Shown piece after piece: positions 15,656 to 24,591 of a stretch of 64,000 nucleotides of DNA. Within the stretch, counting starts at the first letter, position 1. Every line of letters begins with the position of its first letter. The position numbers and the translations under genes are program-made. Origin of the DNA: Sphingobacterium lactis (lineage in GTDB: Bacteria; Bacteroidota; Bacteroidia; Sphingobacteriales; Sphingobacteriaceae); NCBI RefSeq assembly GCF_011046555.1, contig NZ_CP049246.1, positions 3,100,001-3,164,000 of the forward strand. Reading direction: 5' to 3'. The notes below the pieces were generated by a model. That model was not told the origin of the DNA. It did no database searches and saw only the letters and a program-made list of their open reading frames with translations.

Positions 15656-17476
15656 TTACGCTTCCACAAATTGTTGCATGTCGATCAGGCGTTTATATAA
15701 CCCATTCTTACCGATCAATTCGAAATGCGAGCCTGTTTCCACGATGCGTCCACCCTCCAAAACGACAATCTTATCCGCATTCTGAATGGTACTTAAACGG
15801 TGGGCAATAACAACAGTGGTCCGATTTTCCATTAGCTTATACAGCGAATCCTGAACAAGTCTTTCGGATTCCGTATCCAAGGCTGATGTTGCTTCATCCA
15901 ACAGCATGATCGGTGGATTTTTCAATACGGCGCGCGCAATACAGATCCGCTGGCGCTGACCTCCGGAGAGTTTCGAACCACGGTCACCGATGTTGGTTTG
16001 GTAACCATGCTCGGTCCCCAAGATGAATTCATGGGCATTAGCAATTTTCGCGGCACGTATCACCTCTTCCTCAGTAGCAGAGGTATTCGCAAATGCGATG
16101 TTGTTGAAGATCGTATCGTTGAATAATATAGATTCTTGATTGACGACGCCAATTAGCTGCCGCAGGGATTCCTGTTGCAAATCGCGGACGTCCGTTCCGT
16201 CCATCGAAACCGACCCTGAAGTCACGTCCATAAAACGAGGGATCAGGTCTACCAACGTTGATTTACCGCCTCCAGAAGGTCCAACGAGTGCGACAGTCTG
16301 GCCCTTCTCGATCGAAAGGTCAATATCCTTTAGGACATCGGTGTCCTCATAAGCAAAATTGACATCCTTGAATGTGATAGCATCCGTAAAATCGGTCACT
16401 GGTTTCGCATCCGGTTTATCAGCCACTTCATTCTGCTCATCGATCAGTTGCAGTACACGCTCACCTGCGGCAATACCGTTATGGATGTTGCTGAATGCAT
16501 CGGTCAGTGCCTTTGCAGGTCGCATGACCTGAGAAAAGATGGCGATATACGCGATAAAAGCAGAAGCTTCCAAATCACCCTGTCCACTCAACACCAAACT
16601 ACCACCGTACAGCAGGATTACAGCGACCATCACTACACCGAGAAGCTCGGAAACAGGAGACCCCATTTGCTGACGGCGCACCATTCGGCGGTTAATGGTT
16701 GCATAATTGTCATTCTCTTGATCGAAACGACCTTTGATGAAATTCGCCGCATTGAAGGATTTTATAATTTTAATCCCCGATAAAGCTTCCTCGATCAGGG
16801 TGATCATATTCGCATAGATCTTTTGCCCTTCCTGCGCCTGCTGCTTGAGGGTCTTAACGATCTTGGAAATGAAGAACGCCGAAACAGGAATGACCAAAAG
16901 GGAAAATAATGTCAATTTGGTAGAGATGACAAACAACATAACCATATAGGCGATCAATTGCAATGGCTCTTTAAAGGCTACCTGCAAGGTTCCAGTAACG
17001 GAAAACTGCACCACCTGAACATCCGATGCGATCTTGGAGATAATATCCCCTTTCCGTTGATTGGAAAAATAGCCCAGATGCAGGTTCATAACATTGTTAA
17101 AAACCGATTTTCGTAGGTTCAATAGCGTATGGATCCGTAAGTTTTCCATAATCCGCTGAGACAGGTAGCGGAAAAGGTTACTGATGAATACGGAGGCGAC
17201 AATGACGATACAGATATACTGCAGGGCTTTATATGGCCCCAAGCGGTCATTTAAATCATAGGCGAAATAGTTGAAATAATCCATTAGGTCAAAACCTTCC
17301 GGTTTCGCAACGGGCTCAACGGCACCTTCAGCATTAAATAGGGTGTGTAATAAGGGTGCCAACAAGGCTAGGTTCAGTGTACTGAACACGACCATAATCA
17401 ATGTACAGATGATGTATGGTATAGCATATTTCTCAATAGGCTTTGCAAATGAAAGCAGTCTAAAGTATGTCCTCAT
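15656..17476 (-). CDS. MsbA-like ABC exporter (fused permease and ATPase)
   Basis: 606 residues, the standard half-transporter length. About six membrane helices occupy residues 15-320. The ATPase domain follows with Walker A GPSGGGKST, signature LSGGQRQR, Walker B MLLDEATSALD and a switch histidine in IAHRLST. It forms a homodimer in the inner membrane. The closest well-known family is MsbA, the lipid A-core flippase, but lipid and multidrug exporters of this type are not separable by eye. The gene is monocistronic, with its own -7 box; it ends 60 bp before the mqnE start. Confidence 0.88.
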   Translation of the reverse strand: MRTYFRLLSFAKPIEKYAIPYIICTLIMVVFSTLNLALLAPLLHTLFNAEGAVEPVAKPEGFDLMDYFNYFAYDLNDRLGPYKALQYICIVIVASVFISNLFRYLSQRIMENLRIHTLLNLRKSVFNNVMNLHLGYFSNQRKGDIISKIASDVQVVQFSVTGTLQVAFKEPLQLIAYMVMLFVISTKLTLFSLLVIPVSAFFISKIVKTLKQQAQEGQKIYANMITLIEEALSGIKIIKSFNAANFIKGRFDQENDNYATINRRMVRRQQMGSPVSELLGVVMVAVILLYGGSLVLSGQGDLEASAFIAYIAIFSQVMRPAKALTDAFSNIHNGIAAGERVLQLIDEQNEVADKPDAKPVTDFTDAITFKDVNFAYEDTDVLKDIDLSIEKGQTVALVGPSGGGKSTLVDLIPRFMDVTSGSVSMDGTDVRDLQQESLRQLIGVVNQESILFNDTIFNNIAFANTSATEEEVIRAAKIANAHEFILGTEHGYQTNIGDRGSKLSGGQRQRICIARAVLKNPPIMLLDEATSALDTESERLVQDSLYKLMENRTTVVIAHRLSTIQNADKIVVLEGGRIVETGSHFELIGKNGLYKRLIDMQQFVEA

Positions 17477-17493
17477 GAAGATTACTAAGACTA

Positions 17494-17501
17494 CAAATGT
17501 A
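17494..17501 (-). promoter_or_regulatory. Candidate -7 box of the MsbA-like gene
   Basis: TACATTTG on the minus strand, a full match, 17 bp before the ATG. Confidence 0.55.
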
Positions 17502-17575
17502 GCAAAAAATGTATGTAAAGGTTTTTTTCACCTTTGCATGTATAAAATTGTTGCAAATCAATGTCAATAAAAGAA

Positions 17576-17614
17576 GGCGGATGAAGCATGTTTATATGCC
17601 TATTTCATCCCGCC
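17576..17614 (-). terminator. Terminator after the LacI-family gene
   Basis: GGCGGATGAA (17576-17585) can pair with TTCATCCCGCC (17604-17614) with one bulged C and an 18-nt loop; the minus-strand product is followed by CTTCTTTT. It lies 23 bp beyond the regulator stop. Confidence 0.6.
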
Positions 17615-17636
17615 TCTTTCTCTTTATTACCTGCAT

Positions 17637-18692
17637 TTAATTCTCGTAATATTTATAATTTTCTTTAGTGACAATATCAATCGGCGTATATTGGGTTCGC
17701 TCCACCTTTCTTTTGGCAATAAAATGCTCATATAGGGCCAAGAAAGCTTTGTACCCTTGCTCCAACGGCTTCTGACAGATCAGGAAATCAATGTAGCCAT
17801 TCTTCAGGTAGTTCAGGTTTTTGTCATGGTATCCATTACCGACCAATCGGATATGTTTAAATCCCCTATCTTCAAGGTATTTAGCAACCATATACGCCCT
17901 GGAGTTGGTCACATAGATCAATTTCACGGAATTTTCTGACAGGTAATGGTCCAGGAAGCTTGAAATTTCATCCATGCCCTTGGCATCGACATCCAATGAA
18001 TCGACTTTACAATGGACATCCGATTCACTCAGGAAAGCTTCAAAACCCATTAATTTTTCCTGCAGACTTTCCTGTATATCCGGCGCTTTGGAAATATTGA
18101 GCACCAACACATCATCTCCGGGACGGAGCAGGTATTGGCACAGGTTTCCTACCACCCTACCCGCTTGGTAATAATCCTGCCCGATATAACTTAAAGGCGA
18201 AATCTGCGGAATTTCAGATTCAATAAACACAAATTGGACGCGGCGTTCCGAGCAGCGCATGGCAAAGTCTCGGGTCTCATCGATAAAAACAGGCACCACG
18301 ATCACCCCATCCAACTGCATCTTCAACATGGTTTCGGTTTGGCTTTTAAAGCTATCCCGATCTTTTTTATCAAAGAAGTGGTAACTGATCTCAACGCCAA
18401 AATCCCCAAATTCTGATAGGGCTTCCTTAATTCCCGAAACAGGACCATTCCAATACTCCGCCTCCGAACATTCTTGAGGAATCAGGATACCAAACTTATA
18501 GATACGTTTGGATGCCAGACGCTTGGCCAGAATGTTGGGCTTGTAATCCATGTCCTTAATGATGGAAAGAATCTTCTCCTTGGTCTTTTGAGCAACTCCA
18601 GTACGATTATGTAGCACACGATCCACTGTAGCTATTGAAACATTAGCTCTTCGAGCAATCTCCTTTACACCTGATAATTCTACAATCTTCAT
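17637..18692 (-). CDS. LacI-family transcriptional regulator
   Basis: 351 residues. The N-terminal helix-turn-helix reads VKEIARRANVSIATVDRVLH (about residues 9-28), followed by NRTGVAQKTKEKI and the hinge region KPNILAKRLAS. The rest is a periplasmic-binding-protein-like effector domain of the sugar-responsive type. TVDRVLH in place of TVSRVLN is seen in a Bacteroidota subgroup. No sugar-utilisation gene is next to it; its target is unknown. The divergent aminotransferase gene is more than 500 bp away. A 9-bp direct repeat just upstream (18719-18751) could be an autoregulatory site. Confidence 0.88.
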   Translation of the reverse strand: MKIVELSGVKEIARRANVSIATVDRVLHNRTGVAQKTKEKILSIIKDMDYKPNILAKRLASKRIYKFGILIPQECSEAEYWNGPVSGIKEALSEFGDFGVEISYHFFDKKDRDSFKSQTETMLKMQLDGVIVVPVFIDETRDFAMRCSERRVQFVFIESEIPQISPLSYIGQDYYQAGRVVGNLCQYLLRPGDDVLVLNISKAPDIQESLQEKLMGFEAFLSESDVHCKVDSLDVDAKGMDEISSFLDHYLSENSVKLIYVTNSRAYMVAKYLEDRGFKHIRLVGNGYHDKNLNYLKNGYIDFLICQKPLEQGYKAFLALYEHFIAKRKVERTQYTPIDIVTKENYKYYEN

Positions 18693-19245
18693 AAATCTAA
18701 AACTGAATGATAAATATTAAATACGATGTTAATTTATTAGTCAAATACGATATTGTTGTTTTGAATCTAAAATTAATATTTTCCTTTGAATTAATATTAA
18801 TAATTTTCAGATAGATTAATAAATTTAAATGTCAATACGGTAAAAATTAAATGTCTTAATAGAACAATTTAGAGAAAAAAGGAAATTTAAGGATAGCTAA
18901 TTTCATCATAACTAGTTGAATACAATGCCATACAAGCGGAAATAGAATAGGTTGATGAATAATAAAATTCAAGGATATTTTTCTTAAAATAAATTTATTT
19001 TAGTTTTTCTTAATAGTTATTTAAACGAATAATTACACTGCGGTTCGTAACAAAGTCCGCAGCATATCCTCCCCTTGACGATCGAACAAAAACACGAAAA
19101 CCAAGCTACACCCCCTAGGCTTTCATCAAACTTGGGCTATTAAAAAAGTATAAATCGATTAAATATTCAATTAGATAGTTTATTGTTTGAGAGAATTGGA
19201 ATAAAACGAGGAACTTTTTATAATTTTATCGACAAATTAAAAACA
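18693..19245. other. AT-rich intergenic stretch between the LacI-family gene and the aminotransferase gene
   Basis: About 550 bp, strongly AT-rich. I see AAATACGAT twice (18719-18727 and 18743-18751, 24 bp apart), a candidate regulator site near the LacI-family promoter. A TTG at 19183 opens the aminotransferase frame early but the ATG at 19246 fits the family. No RNA gene or further ORF was recognised. Confidence 0.6.
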
Positions 19246-20409
19246 ATGGATATAGAAGTAGCGAAAAGGCTTCAACAGACTGAAGAATATTACTTTTCGA
19301 AGAAATTGCGTGAGATCGATGAGATGAACAGGAACGGGTCTGCAGTGATCAACCTGGGCATCGGCAGTCCGGATCTGCCACCGCATCCTGAAGTTATCCA
19401 AGTACTCCAGGAGCAGGCAGCATTAGGCACTACCCATGGTTATCAAAGCTATAAGGGCGCTCCTGCCCTTCGCCAAGCTATGGCGGATTGGTACGATCGA
19501 TATTATCACGTTGCTTTAAATCCAAACACGGAAATCCTTCCATTGATCGGCTCCAAGGAGGGTATTGTGCATATCTGCATGACCTACCTTCAGGAAGGCG
19601 ATGAGGCGTTGATTCCTAATCCGGGCTATCCGGCTTATTCCAGTGCGGTAACCATTACGGGTGCCACACCGGTGAGCTATGCATTGACTGCAGAAAACAA
19701 TTGGCTGCCGGATTTTGAGGAGCTGGAGAAAATGGATCTTTCCCGAGTGAAGCTGATGTGGATCAATTATCCGCATATGCCGACTGGAGCTTTAGCAACG
19801 CGAGCACTATTTGAAGAAATTATCGCATTCGGATTGAGACACAACATCTTAATCTGTCACGACAATCCATATAGTTTCATTTTAAACGATAACCCGCAGA
19901 GCATCATGGAGGTTCCTGGTGCCATGGAGGTTGCCATTGAGCTGAACTCACTGAGCAAGTCGTCCAATATGGCAGGCTGGCGGATCGGTATGCTCGTTGC
20001 AAAGGAAAGCCGAATTGCGCAGATTATGCGCTTCAAAAGCAACATGGATTCAGGCATGTTCCTGCCACTGCAACTGGCAGCAGCGAAAGCATTGAGCTTA
20101 GATTCCTCTTGGTATAGCGAGCTGAATGCCGAATACAAAGAGCGTAGGGAAAAGGTGTTTGCCATTATGGATCTACTGGAATGTACCTATGACCGGAATC
20201 AAGTCGGGCTCTTCGTCTGGGCAAAAATTCCATCTTCCTACCAGGATGCTTATCAGATCTGTGATGATGTACTCTATAAGGCACATGTTTTCATCACACC
20301 GGGTGCTATCTTCGGAACGGCGGGCAGCCAATACATCCGGATCAGCCTCTGTGCAAAGCCAGCAGTTTATGAAACAGCCATCGAACGTATCAAGCAAGCC
20401 TTGAAATAA
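19246..20409 (+). CDS. PLP-dependent class I/II aminotransferase, probably aromatic
   Basis: 387 residues from the chosen ATG. NLGIGSPDLPPHPEV (about residues 36-50) is the class I opening, YPHMPTGALA the substrate-loop region (NP-x-G replaced by YPHMPTG), and SLSKSSNMAGWRIG carries the PLP lysine. Fold type I, cytoplasmic. It is 39 bp upstream of tyrA, and in Bacteroidota an aminotransferase of this sort commonly sits in the phenylalanine/tyrosine genes, so transamination of phenylpyruvate or hydroxyphenylpyruvate is the likely job. LL-diaminopimelate-type or other aminotransferase activity is not excluded. A TTG 63 bp upstream is an alternative start but would add residues that do not fit the family. 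Confidence 0.82.
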   Translation: MDIEVAKRLQQTEEYYFSKKLREIDEMNRNGSAVINLGIGSPDLPPHPEVIQVLQEQAALGTTHGYQSYKGAPALRQAMADWYDRYYHVALNPNTEILPLIGSKEGIVHICMTYLQEGDEALIPNPGYPAYSSAVTITGATPVSYALTAENNWLPDFEELEKMDLSRVKLMWINYPHMPTGALATRALFEEIIAFGLRHNILICHDNPYSFILNDNPQSIMEVPGAMEVAIELNSLSKSSNMAGWRIGMLVAKESRIAQIMRFKSNMDSGMFLPLQLAAAKALSLDSSWYSELNAEYKERREKVFAIMDLLECTYDRNQVGLFVWAKIPSSYQDAYQICDDVLYKAHVFITPGAIFGTAGSQYIRISLCAKPAVYETAIERIKQALK

Positions 20410-20448
20410 AATGTAGATGGTAATTTTTACAGTTTAGCGAATAATAAA

Positions 20449-21288
20449 ATGAATATAGCAATTGTCGGAATTGGTTTAATCGGTGGTTCCATCGGTATCC
20501 GACTAAAAGAAACAAAATTTTGTGAGCAGGTCATCGGTGTTGAGAAAAGTGAGATCAACCAGAAGAAAGCTTTACAATTAGGCCTGGTGGATCAAATCCA
20601 GACATTGGATGAGGCGATCCAATCCTGCAAGGCCATCATCCTGACGATTCCCGTAGATAGCATCATGGTGTTGTTGCCGGAGATATTGGACAAGGTGACC
20701 GACCAGGTCATTATCGATATGGGTTCGACCAAATCAAATATCCTGAACCTTATTCAAGACCATCCCAACCGTGGCCGTTATGTAGCTGCTCACCCGATGG
20801 CCGGAACGGAATATTCTGGTCCTGAAGCTGCTATCCCTAATCTCTTTAAGGAAAAGATGATGGTGTATGTAGAAGCATTCCGTTCGGATGAAGATGCTTT
20901 TGAAGTGGCAGATGCCATTACGGAACAATTGGAAATGCAGACTTCCTTCATGACTGCCGAAGAGCACGATATGCACACCGCGTATGTCTCTCATATTTCA
21001 CACCTCACATCCTTCGCCCTAGCACTTACCGTATTGGAGAAGGAAAAATCACAGGGTCGGATTTTTGAACTTGCAGGATCTGGTTTTCAATCGACCGTGC
21101 GTTTAGCGAAATCATCACCGGACATGTGGACACCTATTTTCAAACAGAACCGGACCAATGTACTTGAGGTGTTGGAGGAACATATCAAGCAGCTGCAGCA
21201 TATCTATGAGAAGATCGAGCAAGAAGATTACGATGCCGTGCATAAATGGATTAAAAAATCCAATAAGATCAAACGTATAATTAAGTAA
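20449..21288 (+). CDS. tyrA: Prephenate dehydrogenase
   Basis: 279 residues. The N-terminal NAD(P)-binding motif VGIGLIGGSIGIRL (about residues 6-19), the VIIDMGSTKSNI segment and AAHPMAGTEYSGP (about residues 113-125) are diagnostic. The enzyme oxidatively decarboxylates prephenate to 4-hydroxyphenylpyruvate, the tyrosine precursor. It follows the aminotransferase gene by 39 bp. In many relatives a DAHP synthase/chorismate mutase gene comes next; here a broken GNAT gene follows instead, with only three bases between. Confidence 0.93.
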   Translation: MNIAIVGIGLIGGSIGIRLKETKFCEQVIGVEKSEINQKKALQLGLVDQIQTLDEAIQSCKAIILTIPVDSIMVLLPEILDKVTDQVIIDMGSTKSNILNLIQDHPNRGRYVAAHPMAGTEYSGPEAAIPNLFKEKMMVYVEAFRSDEDAFEVADAITEQLEMQTSFMTAEEHDMHTAYVSHISHLTSFALALTVLEKEKSQGRIFELAGSGFQSTVRLAKSSPDMWTPIFKQNRTNVLEVLEEHIKQLQHIYEKIEQEDYDAVHKWIKKSNKIKRIIK

Positions 21289-21291
21289 GCT

Positions 21292-21790
21292 ATGTTGGAA
21301 CGAAAAGAACTGAGCAATGACCTGGTGAAGCTTATTCCGATGGTCAAGGAAGACTACGAATGGGTCTATGCAGCAGCCGCAGATCCGGGCACAGCACCCT
21401 GATAAGATGCGCTATACACCACTGGGATTCACCAAGTATTTCCAGAAGTTAATGTCCGGAAATATTGCTTACCTGATTCTGGATGCCAAAACAGAAATGG
21501 TCATTGGTGCCACAAGCTTCTATAACTTCAATGCAACAGAAAACTCCGTAGCCATCGGTTACAGTTTTTTAAAGAAGGAATATTGGGGTGGTGAATATAA
21601 CAAATCCATCAAAAAACTGATGATGGACTTTGCATTTGAGCAAGTCGATCAGGTGATTTACCATGTCGCTTCCGACAACCTTCGTTCTCAGGGGGCACTG
21701 AAAAAAATTGGGGCTGTCAAATTCCACGAGGAAGAACAAAACGGACAGTTGAAGTACTTTTATGTCATCAAGAAAGAAGACTACAAATAG
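21292..21790 (+). pseudogene. GNAT N-acetyltransferase broken by a frameshift
   Basis: An ATG at 21292 opens a reading frame with a normal GNAT N-terminus (LERKELSNDLVKLIP, then DYEWVYAAAADPG) that hits TGA at 21400-21402. The rest of the acetyltransferase continues in the next frame from QHPDKMRYTPLGF (from 21392) to 21790, including GYSFLKKEYWGGEYN and SDNLRSQGALKKIGA, the acetyl-CoA binding region. Only four bases (GGCA) separate the two halves where relatives have about four residues ending in an I-W pair. A loss of eight bases between two GGCA repeats would explain it. The gene is probably inactive unless the assembly is wrong. It lies three bases after tyrA. Confidence 0.82.
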
Positions 21791-21807
21791 CTTGAGATAA
21801 GCCTAAG

Positions 21808-21841
21808 AAATCCGTCCTTTTTTGAAAGGACGGATTTTTTT
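21808..21841. terminator. Bidirectional terminator between GNAT remnant and LURP-one-like gene
   Basis: AAATCCGTCCTTT (21808-21820) pairs perfectly with AAAGGACGGATTT (21825-21837) around TTTG, with a T run on the plus strand. It separates two convergent genes. Confidence 0.9.
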
Positions 21842-22434
21842 TATCCATTGCTGCGTTCCATAATGACCATGAGCATCAAACTCAATACAAAACGCTCATC
21901 ATCTATCTCGCGCGTCGTGATTTTATGCACCGTAAATTTCCGACCGAAAAAGGAAGGTTCTTTCTTGATTTCGAACATCTCCTCGCCTACGTCATTTCGA
22001 AGTATGTAGGAAGGGTTAAAAACATATCCCGAAAGCATCCCAATTAATGGTAATTCACCGAAAAGGCCGTCAAAAAATTTCGTCCACGGATTTTTCTCCT
22101 TGATGGAGTGATCCAAGCGATCTTCCGGATCCATTAGATTAAAAGTAGAGCGCCACAGTGAGCGAATGGTTTTCCGTCTTACCTTCCCCACGACCCGCTG
22201 TTCCGCATCGTAAATCGTAAAGGTCTGTTGAAAGTCGATTAGTTTATTCGACACCAACTCATACAGCAATTCCGTTTTCTGCTGATCACGATAGACCATA
22301 ATCCGGTCCCGAAAAGTGAAAATTTTCTCGCGCACGTAATAAATAGTATTTCCAGCTGCATCGACAGCGGTGAAGTCATTCGCAAAACTCGTAACCTTAA
22401 ACCTGAAATGTAAAGGGTATTGAAGATCTTTCAT
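21841..22434 (-). CDS. LURP-one-related / tubby-like family protein
   Basis: 197 residues with no signal peptide. The opening YPLHFRFKVTSFANDFTAVD and the alternating beta-strand pattern with AAGNTIYYVREKIFTF and YDAEQRVVGKVRR match LURP-one-related proteins, which adopt the tubby C-terminal barrel and may bind phosphoinositide-like or other lipids. A hydrophobic stretch near residue 122 (LPLIGMLSGYVF) and at the C-terminus may touch the membrane. Function unknown; it is transcribed alone. Confidence 0.68.
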   Translation of the reverse strand: MKDLQYPLHFRFKVTSFANDFTAVDAAGNTIYYVREKIFTFRDRIMVYRDQQKTELLYELVSNKLIDFQQTFTIYDAEQRVVGKVRRKTIRSLWRSTFNLMDPEDRLDHSIKEKNPWTKFFDGLFGELPLIGMLSGYVFNPSYILRNDVGEEMFEIKKEPSFFGRKFTVHKITTREIDDERFVLSLMLMVIMERSNG

Positions 22435-22643
22435 AGTTAATAATTGATGGCACTAAAATATAAATTGAATCATCTATTTAGGTGGTGCGGAACAAAAATA
22501 TGTTTATTTTTTTAACCAGCAACTAACAGCAAAGAAATATTAGGTTAACAGTTCAGATGTACATTTGCATACGGGAAAAGAGGTATACAAAGAATATTCG
22601 TTAATTTAGAGTATCCTCAACCCACAATCTAAACATTTCAGAC

Positions 22644-24527
22644 ATGATCCAAAAGTACCTAATTTACGCGGCCTTCGGTATGATGAGTGCAATCGGCGTG
22701 GTTGCAGAAGCACAGGTAAAACCTATCGCGTTTCTTCCCAATGCACATTCACACAATGATTATACCCGAAACAGCCCTTTTGACCAAGCCTATGGGCTGG
22801 GATTCGGATCTATTGAAGTCGATCTGTTCCTGAAAGATGGGGAGCTTTACGTAGCACACGACCCTCATGAGATAACGCCTGAGCGCACGTTCAAGAAATT
22901 ATACCTGGAACCCATCCTGAAGGCCTTTCAGCATACCAAGGATGGTTATCTCTATCCGGAACACGGCCAACTGCAATTGCTGATCGACCCTAAAACTGCA
23001 GGCGGTCCCATATTGGAAGTCCTTACACAACAATTAAAACCCTATCGTGAACTTTTTGATAGCAAGAACAACCCGAAAGGCGTCAAATTAGTCATCAGCG
23101 GCAATCGGCCCGACGCAAAGGATTTCGCCAAATACGATGAAATATTCTTCTTCGACGGAAACCTCAAGGAAAAGTACTCTGAAAAGGAATTGGAACGAAT
23201 CGGGTTGATCAGTGAATCCTTTCGATCCTTTACTAAATGGAACGGATTGGGGCGATTGACGGACGTTGATTTAAAGCGCATCCAGACGAAAGTTGATTCC
23301 GTACATACCATCGGTAAGAAAATTCGATTCTGGGCAGCACCAGACACGAAAACAACCTGGTATGAATGGCAGAAAATTGGTATAGACTACATCAATACCG
23401 ACAAACCTTTTGAATTGAGTGAATTCCTCCGGAATAACCACGGTAATTATCATCAGGAAGTTGCGCCTTATCAACCTGTAACTATCCAAACCACGTTCAA
23501 GACAGGCCTAAAACCAAAAAACATCATCCTGCTGATCAGTGATGGTGCGGGACTTTCCCAGTTGTGGGCATCGGCAATGGCCAACCGCGGCAAGCTAAAT
23601 GTACTACAAATGCCTTACACCGGCTATTTGATTACCCAACCGACCGACAACTACCATACCGACTCAGCTGCGGGTGGAAGCGCTATAGCAACAGGATATA
23701 AGACGAAAAACAGACACATCGGCGTAGATAGTTTAGGCAATCCTGTACAGAACATTCCTGATCGATTATCGGCTATCGGCATGCGGACTGGCATTGTTTC
23801 AAACGACGAGATCACCGGGGCAACCCCATCTGCATTTTACACGCATGTTGCCGAACGTGATCTTTCCGACCAAATTGCCAATGACATCCTGAAATCAAAA
23901 CTCAATCTGCTTATAGGTGCTCCCTCACCTGTATTTGAAGATCCAGATTCGACGCTGATCAAACACTTGCAATCCCAACAATTCGCAATCCGTACATCCG
24001 TGGATGGTTTGGAAAACGTTGAAGCCAAACAGGTACTGATACTCACGGAAGATAGCGTGGACCATAAATGGAATAAATTGGACAGTGACCAGTCGGAGAT
24101 CAAAACTTCCTACCGACTTATTGAACACGCATTGCAACCGGCAATTTCTTTCCTGGGAAAAGGGAAGAAAGGATTTTTCCTTATGGTGGAAGGTGCCAAA
24201 ATCGATGGCGGTGGTCACAGCAACTCCCTATCCTTTTCTATTTCGGAGTATTTGAGCTTTGATCGTATGGTAGGTCAGGCGTTGACCTTCGCTGCGCAGG
24301 ATAAGGAAACATTGGTCCTGGTCACCTCGGATCATGAAACCGGAGGTTTGGTCGTCCTGGATGCCGGAATGAAGGAAGGTACTGTTTTGGGGAACTTTGC
24401 AACCACCGATCATACAGGCATCCCGGTGCCGCTATTGGCCTATGGCCCAGGAGCTGAGCATTTTCAGGGATTCTTGGACAATACCGACATTGCAAAAATC
24501 ATCTATAAGCTGCTGCAAGTCAAATAA
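22644..24527 (+). CDS. Phosphodiesterase-alkaline phosphatase fusion, exported
   Basis: 627 residues. The signal peptide ends near VVAEAQ (residue 24). Residues about 30-265 form a PI-PLC/glycerophosphodiesterase-like TIM-barrel domain: HSHNDY (35-40), IEVDLF with Glu58 and Asp60, and VAHDPHE with His72. Residues about 290-627 form a PhoA-type alkaline phosphatase: LLISDGAGLSQ (Asp300), HTDSAAGGSAIATG with nucleophile Ser341, MVEGAKIDGGGHSN, TSDHETGG and TTDHTGIPVP, which together hold all the metal ligands. The pairing suggests one periplasmic protein that cleaves a phosphodiester and then removes the phosphate. I see no obvious Pho-type operator upstream. It stands alone and is followed by a terminator. 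Confidence 0.85.
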   Translation: MIQKYLIYAAFGMMSAIGVVAEAQVKPIAFLPNAHSHNDYTRNSPFDQAYGLGFGSIEVDLFLKDGELYVAHDPHEITPERTFKKLYLEPILKAFQHTKDGYLYPEHGQLQLLIDPKTAGGPILEVLTQQLKPYRELFDSKNNPKGVKLVISGNRPDAKDFAKYDEIFFFDGNLKEKYSEKELERIGLISESFRSFTKWNGLGRLTDVDLKRIQTKVDSVHTIGKKIRFWAAPDTKTTWYEWQKIGIDYINTDKPFELSEFLRNNHGNYHQEVAPYQPVTIQTTFKTGLKPKNIILLISDGAGLSQLWASAMANRGKLNVLQMPYTGYLITQPTDNYHTDSAAGGSAIATGYKTKNRHIGVDSLGNPVQNIPDRLSAIGMRTGIVSNDEITGATPSAFYTHVAERDLSDQIANDILKSKLNLLIGAPSPVFEDPDSTLIKHLQSQQFAIRTSVDGLENVEAKQVLILTEDSVDHKWNKLDSDQSEIKTSYRLIEHALQPAISFLGKGKKGFFLMVEGAKIDGGGHSNSLSFSISEYLSFDRMVGQALTFAAQDKETLVLVTSDHETGGLVVLDAGMKEGTVLGNFATTDHTGIPVPLLAYGPGAEHFQGFLDNTDIAKIIYKLLQVK

Positions 24528-24542
24528 AACGCTATATAACAA

Positions 24543-24577
24543 GAAAGAGATGCTTTCGCAGCATCTCTTTCCTTTTA
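24543..24577 (+). terminator. Terminator after the phosphodiesterase-phosphatase fusion
   Basis: GAAAGAGATGCT (24543-24554) pairs with AGCATCTCTTTC (24560-24571), loop TTCGC, followed by CTTTT. Between convergent genes. Confidence 0.85.
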
Positions 24578-24591
24578 TCGTATATAGAAAC

